A stretch of 64,000 nucleotides of DNA, from contig NZ_JBBUTI010000004.1 in the NCBI RefSeq assembly GCF_038066635.1, positions 62,001-126,000 of the forward strand. The letters run 5' to 3'. This DNA is from Ideonella margarita. Lineage in GTDB: Bacteria; Pseudomonadota; Gammaproteobacteria; Burkholderiales; Burkholderiaceae_C. The notes under the pieces are model-generated. The model was not told the DNA's origin. It saw only the letters and a list, made by a program, of their open reading frames with translations, and did not search any database. Of this stretch, positions 35,535 through 43,665 are shown piece after piece. A program made the translations under genes and the position numbers. Every line of letters starts with the position of its first letter. Position 1 is the first letter of the stretch.

Positions 35535-35556
35535 AAAGCGCCCCGCGGGGCGCTTT
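35535..35556. terminator. Bidirectional terminator between ybbA and the ppiC-type gene
   Basis: A perfect 10-bp stem AAAGCGCCCC/GGGGCGCTTT with a 2-base nominal loop. Towards the minus strand it is followed by eight T residues, and towards the plus strand by TTTCTTC, so it can end both converging transcripts. Confidence 0.88.
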
Positions 35557-35580
35557 CTTCATCAGCCCGAAGGCCGGTGA

Positions 35581-36372
35581 TCACTGGAACTTGTAGTCGG
35601 TCTTGGCGCTGTTCTTCAGGGATTCCTGGAACTGCTGGACCTTGGCCTGGCCGATACGCTGCATCAGCTGCGCCTTCACCTCTTCAAACGGAGGGAACTG
35701 GGCTTCGCGGGTGTCTTCCAGCTTGATGATGTGGAAGCCGAACTGGGTCTTCACCGGCTCGGAGGTGACTTCACCCTTCTTCAGCGCGGCCATGGCCTTG
35801 CCGAATTCCGGCACGTAGGCGTCAGGCTTGGCGAAGTCGAGGTCGCCGCCGTTTTCAGCAGAACCCGGGTCCTTCGAATGCTTCTTGGCCAGGTCGTCGA
35901 ACTTGGCGCCAGCCTTCAGCTCGGCGATCAGCTTCTTGGCTTCGTCTTCCTTCTCGACCAGGATGTGGCGAGCGCGGAACTCGGTGCCGGTGGCGCCAGC
36001 CTTGACCTTGTCGTACTCGGCGCGGGCGTCAGCTTCGGTGGCCGGGTTCTTCTTCTGGAAGTCGTTGAACAGCTCGCGGATCAGCACGGTCTGGCGCAGC
36101 AGTTCGATCTGGGCCTTGTAGTCGGCCGAGGCGGCGATGCCGCGCTTTTCGGCTTCCTGGGCGAAGATCTCGCGCAGCACGACTTCATCGCGGGCGCGGG
36201 CTTCCATTTCAGGCGACACCGGCTGGCCGGCACGGGTGGCCTGCTGCAGCAGCATCGACACGCGTGACTTCGGCACGGCCTTGCCGTTGACGATGGCGAC
36301 GTTCTGGGCCGAAGCGGCCAGCGGCAGGATCGCGGCCACGACGGCCAGCAGGACAGTGGACTTGAGTTTCAT
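35581..36372 (-). CDS. Periplasmic peptidyl-prolyl isomerase (parvulin type)
   Basis: A 263-residue protein with a signal peptide (MKLKSTVLLAVVAAILPLAASAQ). A helical SurA-like N-terminal region (about 25-130) precedes a parvulin domain (about 135-235; RARHILVEKEDEAKKLIAELKAG, FDDLAKKHSKDPGSAENGGDLDF, FGFHIIKLED). It should assist folding of outer-membrane or secreted proteins. The start is fixed by the signal peptide. It is the last gene of the minus-strand string after bolA, with a 106-bp gap that may hold its own promoter. Confidence 0.93.
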   Translation of the reverse strand: MKLKSTVLLAVVAAILPLAASAQNVAIVNGKAVPKSRVSMLLQQATRAGQPVSPEMEARARDEVVLREIFAQEAEKRGIAASADYKAQIELLRQTVLIRELFNDFQKKNPATEADARAEYDKVKAGATGTEFRARHILVEKEDEAKKLIAELKAGAKFDDLAKKHSKDPGSAENGGDLDFAKPDAYVPEFGKAMAALKKGEVTSEPVKTQFGFHIIKLEDTREAQFPPFEEVKAQLMQRIGQAKVQQFQESLKNSAKTDYKFQ

Positions 36373-36478
36373 GCGTGAAGCGTCAGGGAAAGATGATCGT
36401 AGGAGAAGCCGGCCGCAATTCGGGCATCCGGGGCGGGCGCCTGAGGCAGGCGTGTCATGAAGGACCGGGAAACCGGGT

Positions 36479-36754
36479 TCAAGTTCCGTCAGGGGTGCGG
36501 GCGTCAATGGCCAGCGCGTGAATGCCCAGGGGGATCAATTCGCGCAAGGCATCATACACAAGCCGATGGCGGGTAATCCGTGAGCTGCCGGCGAAGCGGG
36601 CACTGACGATATGCACCGACAGGTGGCTGCCTTCACGCGCGCCGGCATGGCCTGCATGGGCGGCGCTGTCGTCACGCACTTCGAGGTGGGTGGGGGCCAG
36701 GGCGCTGCGCAGGGCGGCGTCCACGGCCGAGGCGGTCACGAAGGGCGTGTTCAT
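36479..36754 (-). CDS. bolA: BolA-family protein
   Basis: A 91-residue BolA-fold protein. The core SHLSVHIVSARFAGSSRITRHRLVYDALRELI matches the family's class II-KH-like fold, and the conserved histidine used for iron-sulfur cluster sharing with monothiol glutaredoxin lies in ITRHRLVY. The preceding loop is histidine-rich (AAHAGHAG). Its ATG overlaps the yciB stop by 4 nt. BolA proteins act in iron-sulfur trafficking and cell-shape or redox stress control. Confidence 0.92.
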   Translation of the reverse strand: MNTPFVTASAVDAALRSALAPTHLEVRDDSAAHAGHAGAREGSHLSVHIVSARFAGSSRITRHRLVYDALRELIPLGIHALAIDARTPDGT

Positions 36755-37401
36755 GCGGCAGGCGGTGGCGGTTCATCGGCCACGGGCTCTTCGGGCAGAT
36801 GGCGGTTGATGTAGAGACCCTGTGCCAGCATGAACACGAACATCATCGCGGTCACGCCGAACACCTTGAAGTTGACCCAGGTGGACAGCTCGAAGGTGTA
36901 GGCCACCCAGAGGTTGATCAGACCCAGCAGGCCGAAAAAGGCCACCCAGGAAAAGTTCAGGCGCTGCCACACCGAATCGGGCAGCTGCAGTTGCTCGCCC
37001 AGCATCTGCTTGAGCAGGTTGCGGCGGAAAAACGCCTGGCTGCCCCAGAAGGCCAGGCCCAGCGCCCAGTACAGGCCGCTCGGCTTCCACTTGATGAAGG
37101 TCGGGTTGTGCAGCCACACCGTCAGCCCGCCCAGCACCGTGACCAGCACCAGGCTGACCCACAGCATCATGTCGACCTTGCGGCCACGCAGCTTCAGGAA
37201 GACGACCTGCGCCACCGTGGCGAGGATGACCACGAGCGTGGCCAGCAGCACCGGAGCCTCATCAGGCCCGACCTTGCCACCCGAGACGATCGCCCCGAAA
37301 TGGGCGGTCGCGAATTCACTCGCCCACTCCTTGTGACCTTCCGCGTACTTGAAGGTGCCGAAGAACAGCAGGATAGGCAGGAAGTCGAGCAGCAGTTTCA
37401 T
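36751..37401 (-). CDS. yciB: Inner membrane septation-type protein YciB
   Basis: A 216-residue polytopic membrane protein with about five hydrophobic segments. MKLLLDFLPILLFFGTFKYA and the central TVWLHNPTFIKWKPS and WVAFFGLLGLINLWVAYTF are typical of YciB (IspZ/septation protein A). In enterobacteria it interacts with envelope elongation and division proteins. A proline-rich cytoplasmic tail is present. It overlaps msrB and bolA by 4 nt each (ATGA). Confidence 0.94.
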   Translation of the reverse strand: MKLLLDFLPILLFFGTFKYAEGHKEWASEFATAHFGAIVSGGKVGPDEAPVLLATLVVILATVAQVVFLKLRGRKVDMMLWVSLVLVTVLGGLTVWLHNPTFIKWKPSGLYWALGLAFWGSQAFFRRNLLKQMLGEQLQLPDSVWQRLNFSWVAFFGLLGLINLWVAYTFELSTWVNFKVFGVTAMMFVFMLAQGLYINRHLPEEPVADEPPPPAA

Positions 37402-37829
37402 GTGTTTTGGTCGTCCGGCGCGAAGTGTATCGCTGCCGAATTGATGCAGAACCGCTCGCCGGTCGGCTCAGGGCCGTCATCGAACACATGACCGAGGTGG
37501 GAGCCGCATCTGGCGCACCGAACTTCGACCCGCACCATGCCGTGGCTGCGGTCCTCGATGCGCTCGATGCGGCCGTCATCGACGGCCTGCCAGTAGCTCG
37601 GCCAGCCGCAGCCGGCGTCGAACTTGCTGTCGGCGCTGAACAACACGGTCTGGCAGCCCACGCAGCGGTAGTGACCGTTGCTGTCCCAGTGGTCCCAGTA
37701 CTGGCCGGTGAAGGCGCGCTCGGTCGCGGCCTGGCGGGCGATCGCGTATTGGGTCGGGTTGAGTTGCTCGCGCCACTCGGCGTCAGTCTTCCGGACGGGG
37801 TAGCGCGGATCGTCGTGGTCGTGACTCAT
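37398..37829 (-). CDS. msrB: Peptide-methionine (R)-S-oxide reductase MsrB
   Basis: A 143-residue repair enzyme that reduces methionine-R-sulfoxide. The structural zinc ligands are the two CxxC pairs in CVGCQTVLF and CARCGSHLGHVF, and the catalytic cysteine is in GERFCINSAAIHF. GWPSYWQAV is also conserved. It overlaps selO upstream and yciB downstream by 4 nt each, so it is part of a coupled operon. Confidence 0.96.
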   Translation of the reverse strand: MSHDHDDPRYPVRKTDAEWREQLNPTQYAIARQAATERAFTGQYWDHWDSNGHYRCVGCQTVLFSADSKFDAGCGWPSYWQAVDDGRIERIEDRSHGMVRVEVRCARCGSHLGHVFDDGPEPTGERFCINSAAIHFAPDDQNT

Positions 37830-39355
37830 GAGGAGCAGCTCACTTCAAGTTGTTGTGCCCAATCGGGCGGAAAGCCGGCGTCGGCGTCGTGTTCGGGTTG
37901 TTCGTCGAAAGGCCGTGACAGCACGAGCAGCAGGCGCTGCACTTCGCTGAAGTCGCCGGCCTCGGCGCGGTCAATGGCCTTCTGGGCCAGGTGATTGCGC
38001 AGGATGTATTTCGGGTTCGCGGCGCGCATGGCGGCTTGCCGTTCGGTGTCGCTGACGGGCGCCAGGGCGATGCGATCGCGCCAGCGTTGCAGCCAGGCGT
38101 CGAAGGCGTCGCGGTCGAGGAACAGGTCGCGAAGGCGTGGAGGGGGCTGTGACTCCGACGCTGTGCCCGGCACGTCGCACAGCCAGCGCATCGCGATGGT
38201 GTAGTCCGCGCGGTTCGCGGCCAGCAGGCGCAACCAATCGTCCACCAGCGCACCGTCGGTGTCGTGGCTGCCGCTCAAACCCAGCTTGGCGCGCATCAAG
38301 GCCATCATGTCGCTGCTGAATTGGCTGCTGAAGGGCTCCAGCGCGGCGCGGATGGCGGCCACGTCGTCGTCGTTGCCCTGCCCGTCACCCACCAGCGGCA
38401 CCAGCGCCTGGGCGAGCGCATGCAGGTTCCACCAGGCCACCTGCGGCTGCCGCGCGAAGGCATAGCGGCCCTGCTCGTCGGAGTGGTTGCAGATGTGCTG
38501 CGGGTCGAAAACATCGAGAAAGCCGAACGGTCCGTAATCGATCGTCAGGCCGAGGATGGACATGTTGTCGGTGTTCATCACGCCGTGGCAAAACCCCAGC
38601 GACTGCCAGTGCGCCAGCATCGTGGCGGTGCGGCGGGTCACGGCTTCGAGCAGGGCCAGCACGGGCTGCGGCGCCGCTGCGCACTCCGGGTAATGGTGCT
38701 TGATGACGAAGTCGGCGAGCTGTCGCAACTCGGCCGTTCGGCCCGGTTGACTGAAGTGCTCAAAATGGCCGAAGCGGATGAAGCTGGGGGCTACGCGGGT
38801 GACCACGGCGGCGGTTTCCACACGCTCTCGCCGCACCGGCAGGGCAGAGCCGGTCAGGCACAGGGCGCGGCTGGTGGGAGCGCCAAGATGGTGCATCGCT
38901 TCCGAGCACAGGAACTCGCGGATGGATGAGCGCAGCACGGCGCGGCCGTCGCCCATGCGCGAGTACGGCGTGCGCCCGGCGCCCTTGAGTTGCACTTCCA
39001 TCGGTCCGGCGGAGCTGTCGATTTCGCCCAGCAGCAGCGCGCGGCCATCACCCAGCTGCCCCGCCCAGTGGCCAAACTGGTGGCCGCTGTAAACACTGGC
39101 CAGCGGCTGCATGCCGGGCCAGGCTTGGTTGCCACTCAGTACGGGCAGCGCGTCGTGTTGCTGCCACCAGTTCTCCGGCCAGCCCAGCAGCTCAGCGCAG
39201 CTGTCACTGCGCGCCACCCAATGCGGGTCGGGCAGGCCGGCGCCGGGCAATTCGGTGAAAAACGCCGGGCCGAGCGTGGCGAATCGGTTGGGCCAGGCCC
39301 GGTCCTTCGGATGGGCCGGGGCGGCAGTGGCAGGCGTTGCAGGCAATGCGGACAT
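37826..39355 (-). CDS. selO: SelO/YdiU protein adenylyltransferase
   Basis: A 509-residue protein of the SelO pseudokinase family, which transfers AMP to proteins in redox homeostasis. Characteristic blocks are YSGHQFGHWAGQLGDGRALLLGE, LKGAGRTPYSRMGDGRAVLRSSIREFL, and the nucleotide and metal region HGVMNTDNMSILGLTIDYGPFGFLD. The C-terminus ends in SCSS, preserving the conserved cysteine that aligns with selenocysteine in animal SelO. The ATG at 39355 is preferred; another at 39403 adds 16 unconserved residues. It heads the selO-msrB-yciB-bolA string. Confidence 0.92.
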   Translation of the reverse strand: MSALPATPATAAPAHPKDRAWPNRFATLGPAFFTELPGAGLPDPHWVARSDSCAELLGWPENWWQQHDALPVLSGNQAWPGMQPLASVYSGHQFGHWAGQLGDGRALLLGEIDSSAGPMEVQLKGAGRTPYSRMGDGRAVLRSSIREFLCSEAMHHLGAPTSRALCLTGSALPVRRERVETAAVVTRVAPSFIRFGHFEHFSQPGRTAELRQLADFVIKHHYPECAAAPQPVLALLEAVTRRTATMLAHWQSLGFCHGVMNTDNMSILGLTIDYGPFGFLDVFDPQHICNHSDEQGRYAFARQPQVAWWNLHALAQALVPLVGDGQGNDDDVAAIRAALEPFSSQFSSDMMALMRAKLGLSGSHDTDGALVDDWLRLLAANRADYTIAMRWLCDVPGTASESQPPPRLRDLFLDRDAFDAWLQRWRDRIALAPVSDTERQAAMRAANPKYILRNHLAQKAIDRAEAGDFSEVQRLLLVLSRPFDEQPEHDADAGFPPDWAQQLEVSCSS

Positions 39356-39481
39356 GCCACGAGTGTAGGCAAGGGCTGTGTCACGCGGGCGACGCAGGGA
39401 CATTAGGGCAACACCGGCCTGCTTGGCGGCTGCCCGCCCCTATGATCAACGGCAACACCTTCACGATCACAGGAGACACAC

Positions 39482-41131
39482 ATGAGCGCCTTGATGGGCC
39501 AGATGATGCAGATGCCGCTGCTCATTTCTTCGCTGGTGCAGCACGCTGCCCGCCACTCGGGCGACACGGAGATCGTGTCCAAGCGCGTGGAGGGCGATAT
39601 TCACCGCACCACCTGGGCGGGGGTTGAGCGCCGCTCGCGCCAGCTGGCACAGGCCTTTGATCGCCTCGGCTGCGCAGCCGGTGACCGCATCGGCACGCTG
39701 GCCTGGAACGGCTACCGCCACCTCGAGATCTATTACGGCGCCTCCGGTTCGGGCCGCGTCTGCCACACCATCAACCCGCGCCTGTTCCCGGAGCAGATCG
39801 TCTGGATCGCCAACGACGCGGCCGACACGGTGCTGATGTTCGATCTGAACTTCCTGCCGCTGATCGAGAAGATCGCCCCGGAGCTGAAGACGGTGAAGCA
39901 TTTCGTTCTGATGACCGACCGGGCTCACATGCCGGCCGCCAGCACGCTGCCCAACTTGCTGTGCTACGAAGAATTGGTGGAAGCTGAAAACGGCGACTAC
40001 CGCTGGCCGCAGTTCGACGAGAACACCGCGTCGAGCATCTGCTACACCTCGGGCACGACGGGCCACCCGAAGGGCGCCGTTTACAGCCACCGCTCCAGCC
40101 TGCTGCATGCCTACGCATCGGCCTTGCCGGACGCGATGAACTGCTCCACCCGTGACGTGATCCTGCCGGTGGTGCCGATGTTCCATGTCAACGCTTGGGG
40201 CCTGCCGTATTCGGCGGCGCTGGTGGGCTGCAAGCTGGTGTTCCCAGGGCCGCACCTGGACGGCAAGTCGCTGTTCGAGTTGTTCGAGAACGAGAAGGTG
40301 ACCTTCTCCGCCGGCGTGCCCACCGTGTGGCTGGGTCTGCTGACCTACATGAAGGCCAACCAGCTCAAGTTCAGCTCGTTCAAGCGCACGGTGATCGGCG
40401 GTGCCGCCTGCCCACCAGCGATGATGAAGACCCTGCAGGACGACTTCGGCGTCGAGGTCATCCATGCCTGGGGCATGACCGAGCTCTCGCCGCTGGGCAC
40501 GCTGTCGAAGCTGATGTCCAAGCACGACACGCTCGACAAGGACGCCCAGCAGCGCTTGCTGGAAAAGCAGGGCCGCGTCATTTACGGCATCGACATGGCC
40601 ATCACCGACGACGACGGCCATGCCTTGCCCTGGGACGGCCAGGCCACCGGCAACCTGGTGGTCAAGGGCGGTTGGGTCATCAGCAGCTATTTCGGCCGCG
40701 CTGAATCACCACTGATCAGCGTCGACGGCGACCCGGGCTGGTTCCCCACCGGCGACGTGGCCAGCATCGACCCTGACGGCTTCATGCAGATCACCGACCG
40801 CAGCAAGGACGTGATCAAGTCGGGCGGCGAATGGATCAGCTCCATCGACCTCGAGAACATCGCCATGGCCCACCCGGCCGTTCATGAGGCCGCGGCCATC
40901 GCCTGCAAGCACCCGAAGTGGGACGAGCGGCCGATGCTGGTGGTGGTGCTCAAGCCGGGCGCCAGCGCCACGCGTGAAGACATCCTTGGTTTCTTCGACG
41001 GGCGCATTGCCAAATGGCAGATTCCGGATGACGTGGTGTTCACCGCCGACATTCCGCACACCGCCACCGGCAAGATCCAGAAGCTGAAGCTGCGGGAGCA
41101 GTTCAAGGATCACCAGCTGCCGGCTGCCTGA
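39482..41131 (+). CDS. Acyl-CoA synthetase (AMP-forming; AlkK/DmdB-like)
   Basis: A 549-residue adenylate-forming ligase. Motifs are the P-loop YTSGTTGHPKGAVYSHRS, GMTELSPLG, and FPTGDVASIDPDGFMQITDRSKDVIKSGGEWIS, with the catalytic lysine of the C-terminal domain in HTATGKIQKLKLR. The sequence is closest to medium or long-chain acyl-CoA synthetases of the AlkK group and 3-methylmercaptopropionate-CoA ligases (DmdB); chain-length preference cannot be read. AGGAG precedes the ATG. It lies just before a Liv-type importer, so it may activate the imported acid. Confidence 0.9.
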   Translation: MSALMGQMMQMPLLISSLVQHAARHSGDTEIVSKRVEGDIHRTTWAGVERRSRQLAQAFDRLGCAAGDRIGTLAWNGYRHLEIYYGASGSGRVCHTINPRLFPEQIVWIANDAADTVLMFDLNFLPLIEKIAPELKTVKHFVLMTDRAHMPAASTLPNLLCYEELVEAENGDYRWPQFDENTASSICYTSGTTGHPKGAVYSHRSSLLHAYASALPDAMNCSTRDVILPVVPMFHVNAWGLPYSAALVGCKLVFPGPHLDGKSLFELFENEKVTFSAGVPTVWLGLLTYMKANQLKFSSFKRTVIGGAACPPAMMKTLQDDFGVEVIHAWGMTELSPLGTLSKLMSKHDTLDKDAQQRLLEKQGRVIYGIDMAITDDDGHALPWDGQATGNLVVKGGWVISSYFGRAESPLISVDGDPGWFPTGDVASIDPDGFMQITDRSKDVIKSGGEWISSIDLENIAMAHPAVHEAAAIACKHPKWDERPMLVVVLKPGASATREDILGFFDGRIAKWQIPDDVVFTADIPHTATGKIQKLKLREQFKDHQLPAA

Positions 41132-41142
41132 GCTCGCGTCCG

Positions 41143-41177
41143 AAGGCCCCATTGATGCCGTGCATCTTGGGGCCTTT
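41143..41177 (+). terminator. Terminator after the acyl-CoA synthetase gene
   Basis: AAGGCCCC (41143-41150) pairs with GGGGCCTT (41169-41176), and an inner stem GATGC/GCATC (41154-41158 and 41162-41166) extends the hairpin. The following T-tract is short (TTTGT), so this may be a moderate terminator separating the ligase from the importer genes. Confidence 0.6.
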
Positions 41178-41290
41178 GTCTCACTGGCGACAAGGATTGC
41201 AGGTATTCCCTCAAACCGGGGAGCAATCCAATCCGCTACCGTTGGCTTCGGTCGGTTTCACCGCCTCGACATACCAACAGGAGACAAACG

Positions 41291-42529
41291 ATGACTTTCA
41301 CGCGCAAGTTCTCTTCCCTGACGATCGGCGCCATGCTGGCCCTGTCGGCTGGTGCGGCCTTCGCCCAGAAGGGCGAGACGGTCAAGATCGCCTGGATCGA
41401 CCCGTTGACCGGCCTGATGGCGCCGGTGGGCCAGAACCAGGTCAAGAGCTTCCAGTTCCTGGCTGAGCAGTTCAGCAAGAACAACCCGGCCGGCGTGAAG
41501 TTCGAGATCATCCCGATCGACAACAAGCTGAGCCCGGCCGAAACCCTGAATGCGCTGAAGTCGGCGATTGACCAGGGCGTTCGTTACGTCACGCAGGGCA
41601 ATGGTTCGGGCGCGGCAGCCGCGCTGATCGACGCCGTGGCCAAGCACAACGAGCGCAACCCGGGCAAGGAGGTGCTGTACCTCAACCACTCTGCCGTGGA
41701 CCCCGACCTGACCAACAGCAAGTGCAACTACTGGCACTTCCGTCTGGACGCTGACACGTCCATGAAGATGGAAGCCCTGACGACCTTCATGAAGGACCAG
41801 AAGGACATCCAGAAGGTTTACCTGCTGAACCAGAACTACGCGCACGGGCAGCAAGTGGCCAAGTACGCCAAGGAAAACCTGGCCCGCAAGCGCCCGGACG
41901 TGCAGATCGTCGGTGAAGACCTGCACCCGCTGGCGCAGGTGCGTGACTTCGCACCGTACATCGCCAAGATCAAGGCGGCAGGTGCCGATTCGGTCATCAC
42001 CGGCAACTGGGGCTCTGACCTGACGCTGCTGATCAAGGCGGCGAACGACGCCGGCCTGAACGTCAAGTTCTACACCTACTACGCCGGCGTGAGCGGCACG
42101 CCGACCGCCATGGGCGCGGCAGCTGCCGGCCGTGTCTATCAGGTGGCTTACAACCACTCGAACATGACGGGTGTGGCGCGCAAGGTGGCTGACGACTACA
42201 AGGCCAAGTTCAACGACGACTGGTACACCGGCTCGACGTATCACATCTACGCGATGCTGGGCGAGGCGATGGCCAAGGCCAAGTCGACCGACCCGGTGAA
42301 GGTGGCTGCAGCCCTGGAAGGCCTGCGCGTCAAGAGCTTCAACGGCGAAGTTGAAATGCGCAAGACCGACCACCAGATGCAGCAGCCGCTGTACATCTCG
42401 GTCTGGCAGAAGACCGACGCGAAGAACAAGTACAGCGTCGAGAACACCGGCTACACCTTCGCGGAAGTGAAGGCCTACGACTCGTATGTGTCGAGCACGC
42501 CGACGTCCTGCCAGATGAAGCGGCCGTGA
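41291..42529 (+). CDS. Branched-chain amino acid-type ABC transporter substrate-binding protein
   Basis: A 412-residue periplasmic binding protein with a signal peptide ending AAFAQ. The mature part has the two-lobe Leu/Ile/Val-binding fold (VKIAWIDPLTGLMAPVGQNQ, VYLLNQNYAHGQQVAKYAKE, DSVITGNWGSDLTLLIKAA) and ends in TSCQMKRP, a C-terminal pattern I associate with a betaproteobacterial subgroup. AGGAG precedes the ATG. The true ligand could be a carboxylate or an aromatic compound rather than an amino acid, given the catabolic genes around it. Confidence 0.92.
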   Translation: MTFTRKFSSLTIGAMLALSAGAAFAQKGETVKIAWIDPLTGLMAPVGQNQVKSFQFLAEQFSKNNPAGVKFEIIPIDNKLSPAETLNALKSAIDQGVRYVTQGNGSGAAAALIDAVAKHNERNPGKEVLYLNHSAVDPDLTNSKCNYWHFRLDADTSMKMEALTTFMKDQKDIQKVYLLNQNYAHGQQVAKYAKENLARKRPDVQIVGEDLHPLAQVRDFAPYIAKIKAAGADSVITGNWGSDLTLLIKAANDAGLNVKFYTYYAGVSGTPTAMGAAAAGRVYQVAYNHSNMTGVARKVADDYKAKFNDDWYTGSTYHIYAMLGEAMAKAKSTDPVKVAAALEGLRVKSFNGEVEMRKTDHQMQQPLYISVWQKTDAKNKYSVENTGYTFAEVKAYDSYVSSTPTSCQMKRP

Positions 42530-42573
42530 GTGGCGCGGGCGGGCCCTTGATGGCCTACCTGTCTGTACCCACG

Positions 42574-42609
42574 GGGCCCGCCGGAGCTCCCTCCGACGGG
42601 CCCTTTTTT
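42574..42609 (+). terminator. Terminator or attenuator after the binding-protein gene
   Basis: A long GC-rich hairpin (GGGCCCG.CCGGAG ... CTCCG.ACGGGCCC) followed by six T residues, between the binding-protein gene and the permeases. Such partial terminators usually let the binding protein be made in excess over the membrane parts. Confidence 0.85.
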
Positions 42610-42629
42610 CATCCAAGCCAGACACGCCT

Positions 42630-43661
42630 GTGGACCAGATCCTGATCAACCTTCTGAACGGCCTCAGCTCCGGCTTGCTGCTGTTCATGCTCAGCTCCGG
42701 GCTGACGCTGATTTTCAGCATGATGGGCGTGCTGAATTTCGCCCACGCCAGCTTCTACATGATTGGCGCCTACATCGCATATGCGCTGACCGGCGTGATC
42801 GGCTTCACCGCCGCGCTGTTCGTGGCGCCCTTGGCGGTCGGCGCCCTCGGTGCCCTGTTCGAACGCACGGCGCTGCGCCGCGTGCACAAATATGGCCACG
42901 TGCCTGAGTTGTTGATCACCTTCGGCCTGTCGTATGTGGTGCTCGAAGTGGTGCAACTGGTGTGGGGCCGCACCCCTTTGAATTTCACGCCGCCGGAATG
43001 GCTGCAGGGCTCTGCCTTCACGGTGGTGCAGTCGGCGCGCGACGGCTTGTCGATCGTGGCCGGCATGGCGCCGCCCGAGATGTGCCAGGTGGCCGGCGAG
43101 GCAGCGGCGCAATGCTCGCGCTTCCCGATGACCCGGGCCTTCATGATGGTGGTGGCGCTGGGCATGCTGGTGGCCTTGTGGCTGCTGCTGACCCGCACCC
43201 GCATCGGTCTGGTCATCCAGGCCGCGCTGACCCACCCTGACATGGCCGAGGCGCTGGGCCACAACGTACCGCGTGTCTTCATGCTGGTGTTTGGCAGTGG
43301 CTGCGCGCTGGCTGGCCTGGCCGGCGTGATCGGCGGCATCACCTTCGTCACTGAGCCCGCCATGGCGGCGGTGGTCGGTTCCATCATCTTCGTGGTGGTG
43401 GTGGTGGGCGGCATGGGCTCACTGGCGGGTGCCTTCGTCGGCTCCATCGTCATCGGCCTGCTGCAGACGCTGCCGCTGACCGTTGATGCATCGCTCGCTG
43501 ACCTGATCAACCGATTTGGCGGGCAAGTGGGTGCGGGCACGCCCGGCTGGCCCGTGCTGCGCATCACGCTGGCCCAGGCGGCTCCGATCCTGCCTTACCT
43601 CCTGCTGGTGCTGATCCTCATCTTCCGCCCCAAGGGCCTGCTGGGCACGCGGGAGGAATGA
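42630..43661 (+). CDS. livH: Branched-chain amino acid-type ABC permease LivH
   Basis: A 343-residue inner-membrane permease starting at GTG. The N-terminus LINLLNGLSSGLLLFMLSSGLTLIFSMMGVLNFAHASFYMIGAYIAY is the LivH signature, and the EAA-like loop is in ALGHNVPRVFMLVFGSGCALAGLAGVIGG. It carries an extra periplasmic loop of about 35 residues (around 125-165, with two cysteines, EMCQ...AQCSRF), longer than in classical LivH. It pairs with the next gene to form the channel. Confidence 0.92.
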   Translation: MDQILINLLNGLSSGLLLFMLSSGLTLIFSMMGVLNFAHASFYMIGAYIAYALTGVIGFTAALFVAPLAVGALGALFERTALRRVHKYGHVPELLITFGLSYVVLEVVQLVWGRTPLNFTPPEWLQGSAFTVVQSARDGLSIVAGMAPPEMCQVAGEAAAQCSRFPMTRAFMMVVALGMLVALWLLLTRTRIGLVIQAALTHPDMAEALGHNVPRVFMLVFGSGCALAGLAGVIGGITFVTEPAMAAVVGSIIFVVVVVGGMGSLAGAFVGSIVIGLLQTLPLTVDASLADLINRFGGQVGAGTPGWPVLRITLAQAAPILPYLLLVLILIFRPKGLLGTREE

Positions 43662-43665
43662 ACCC

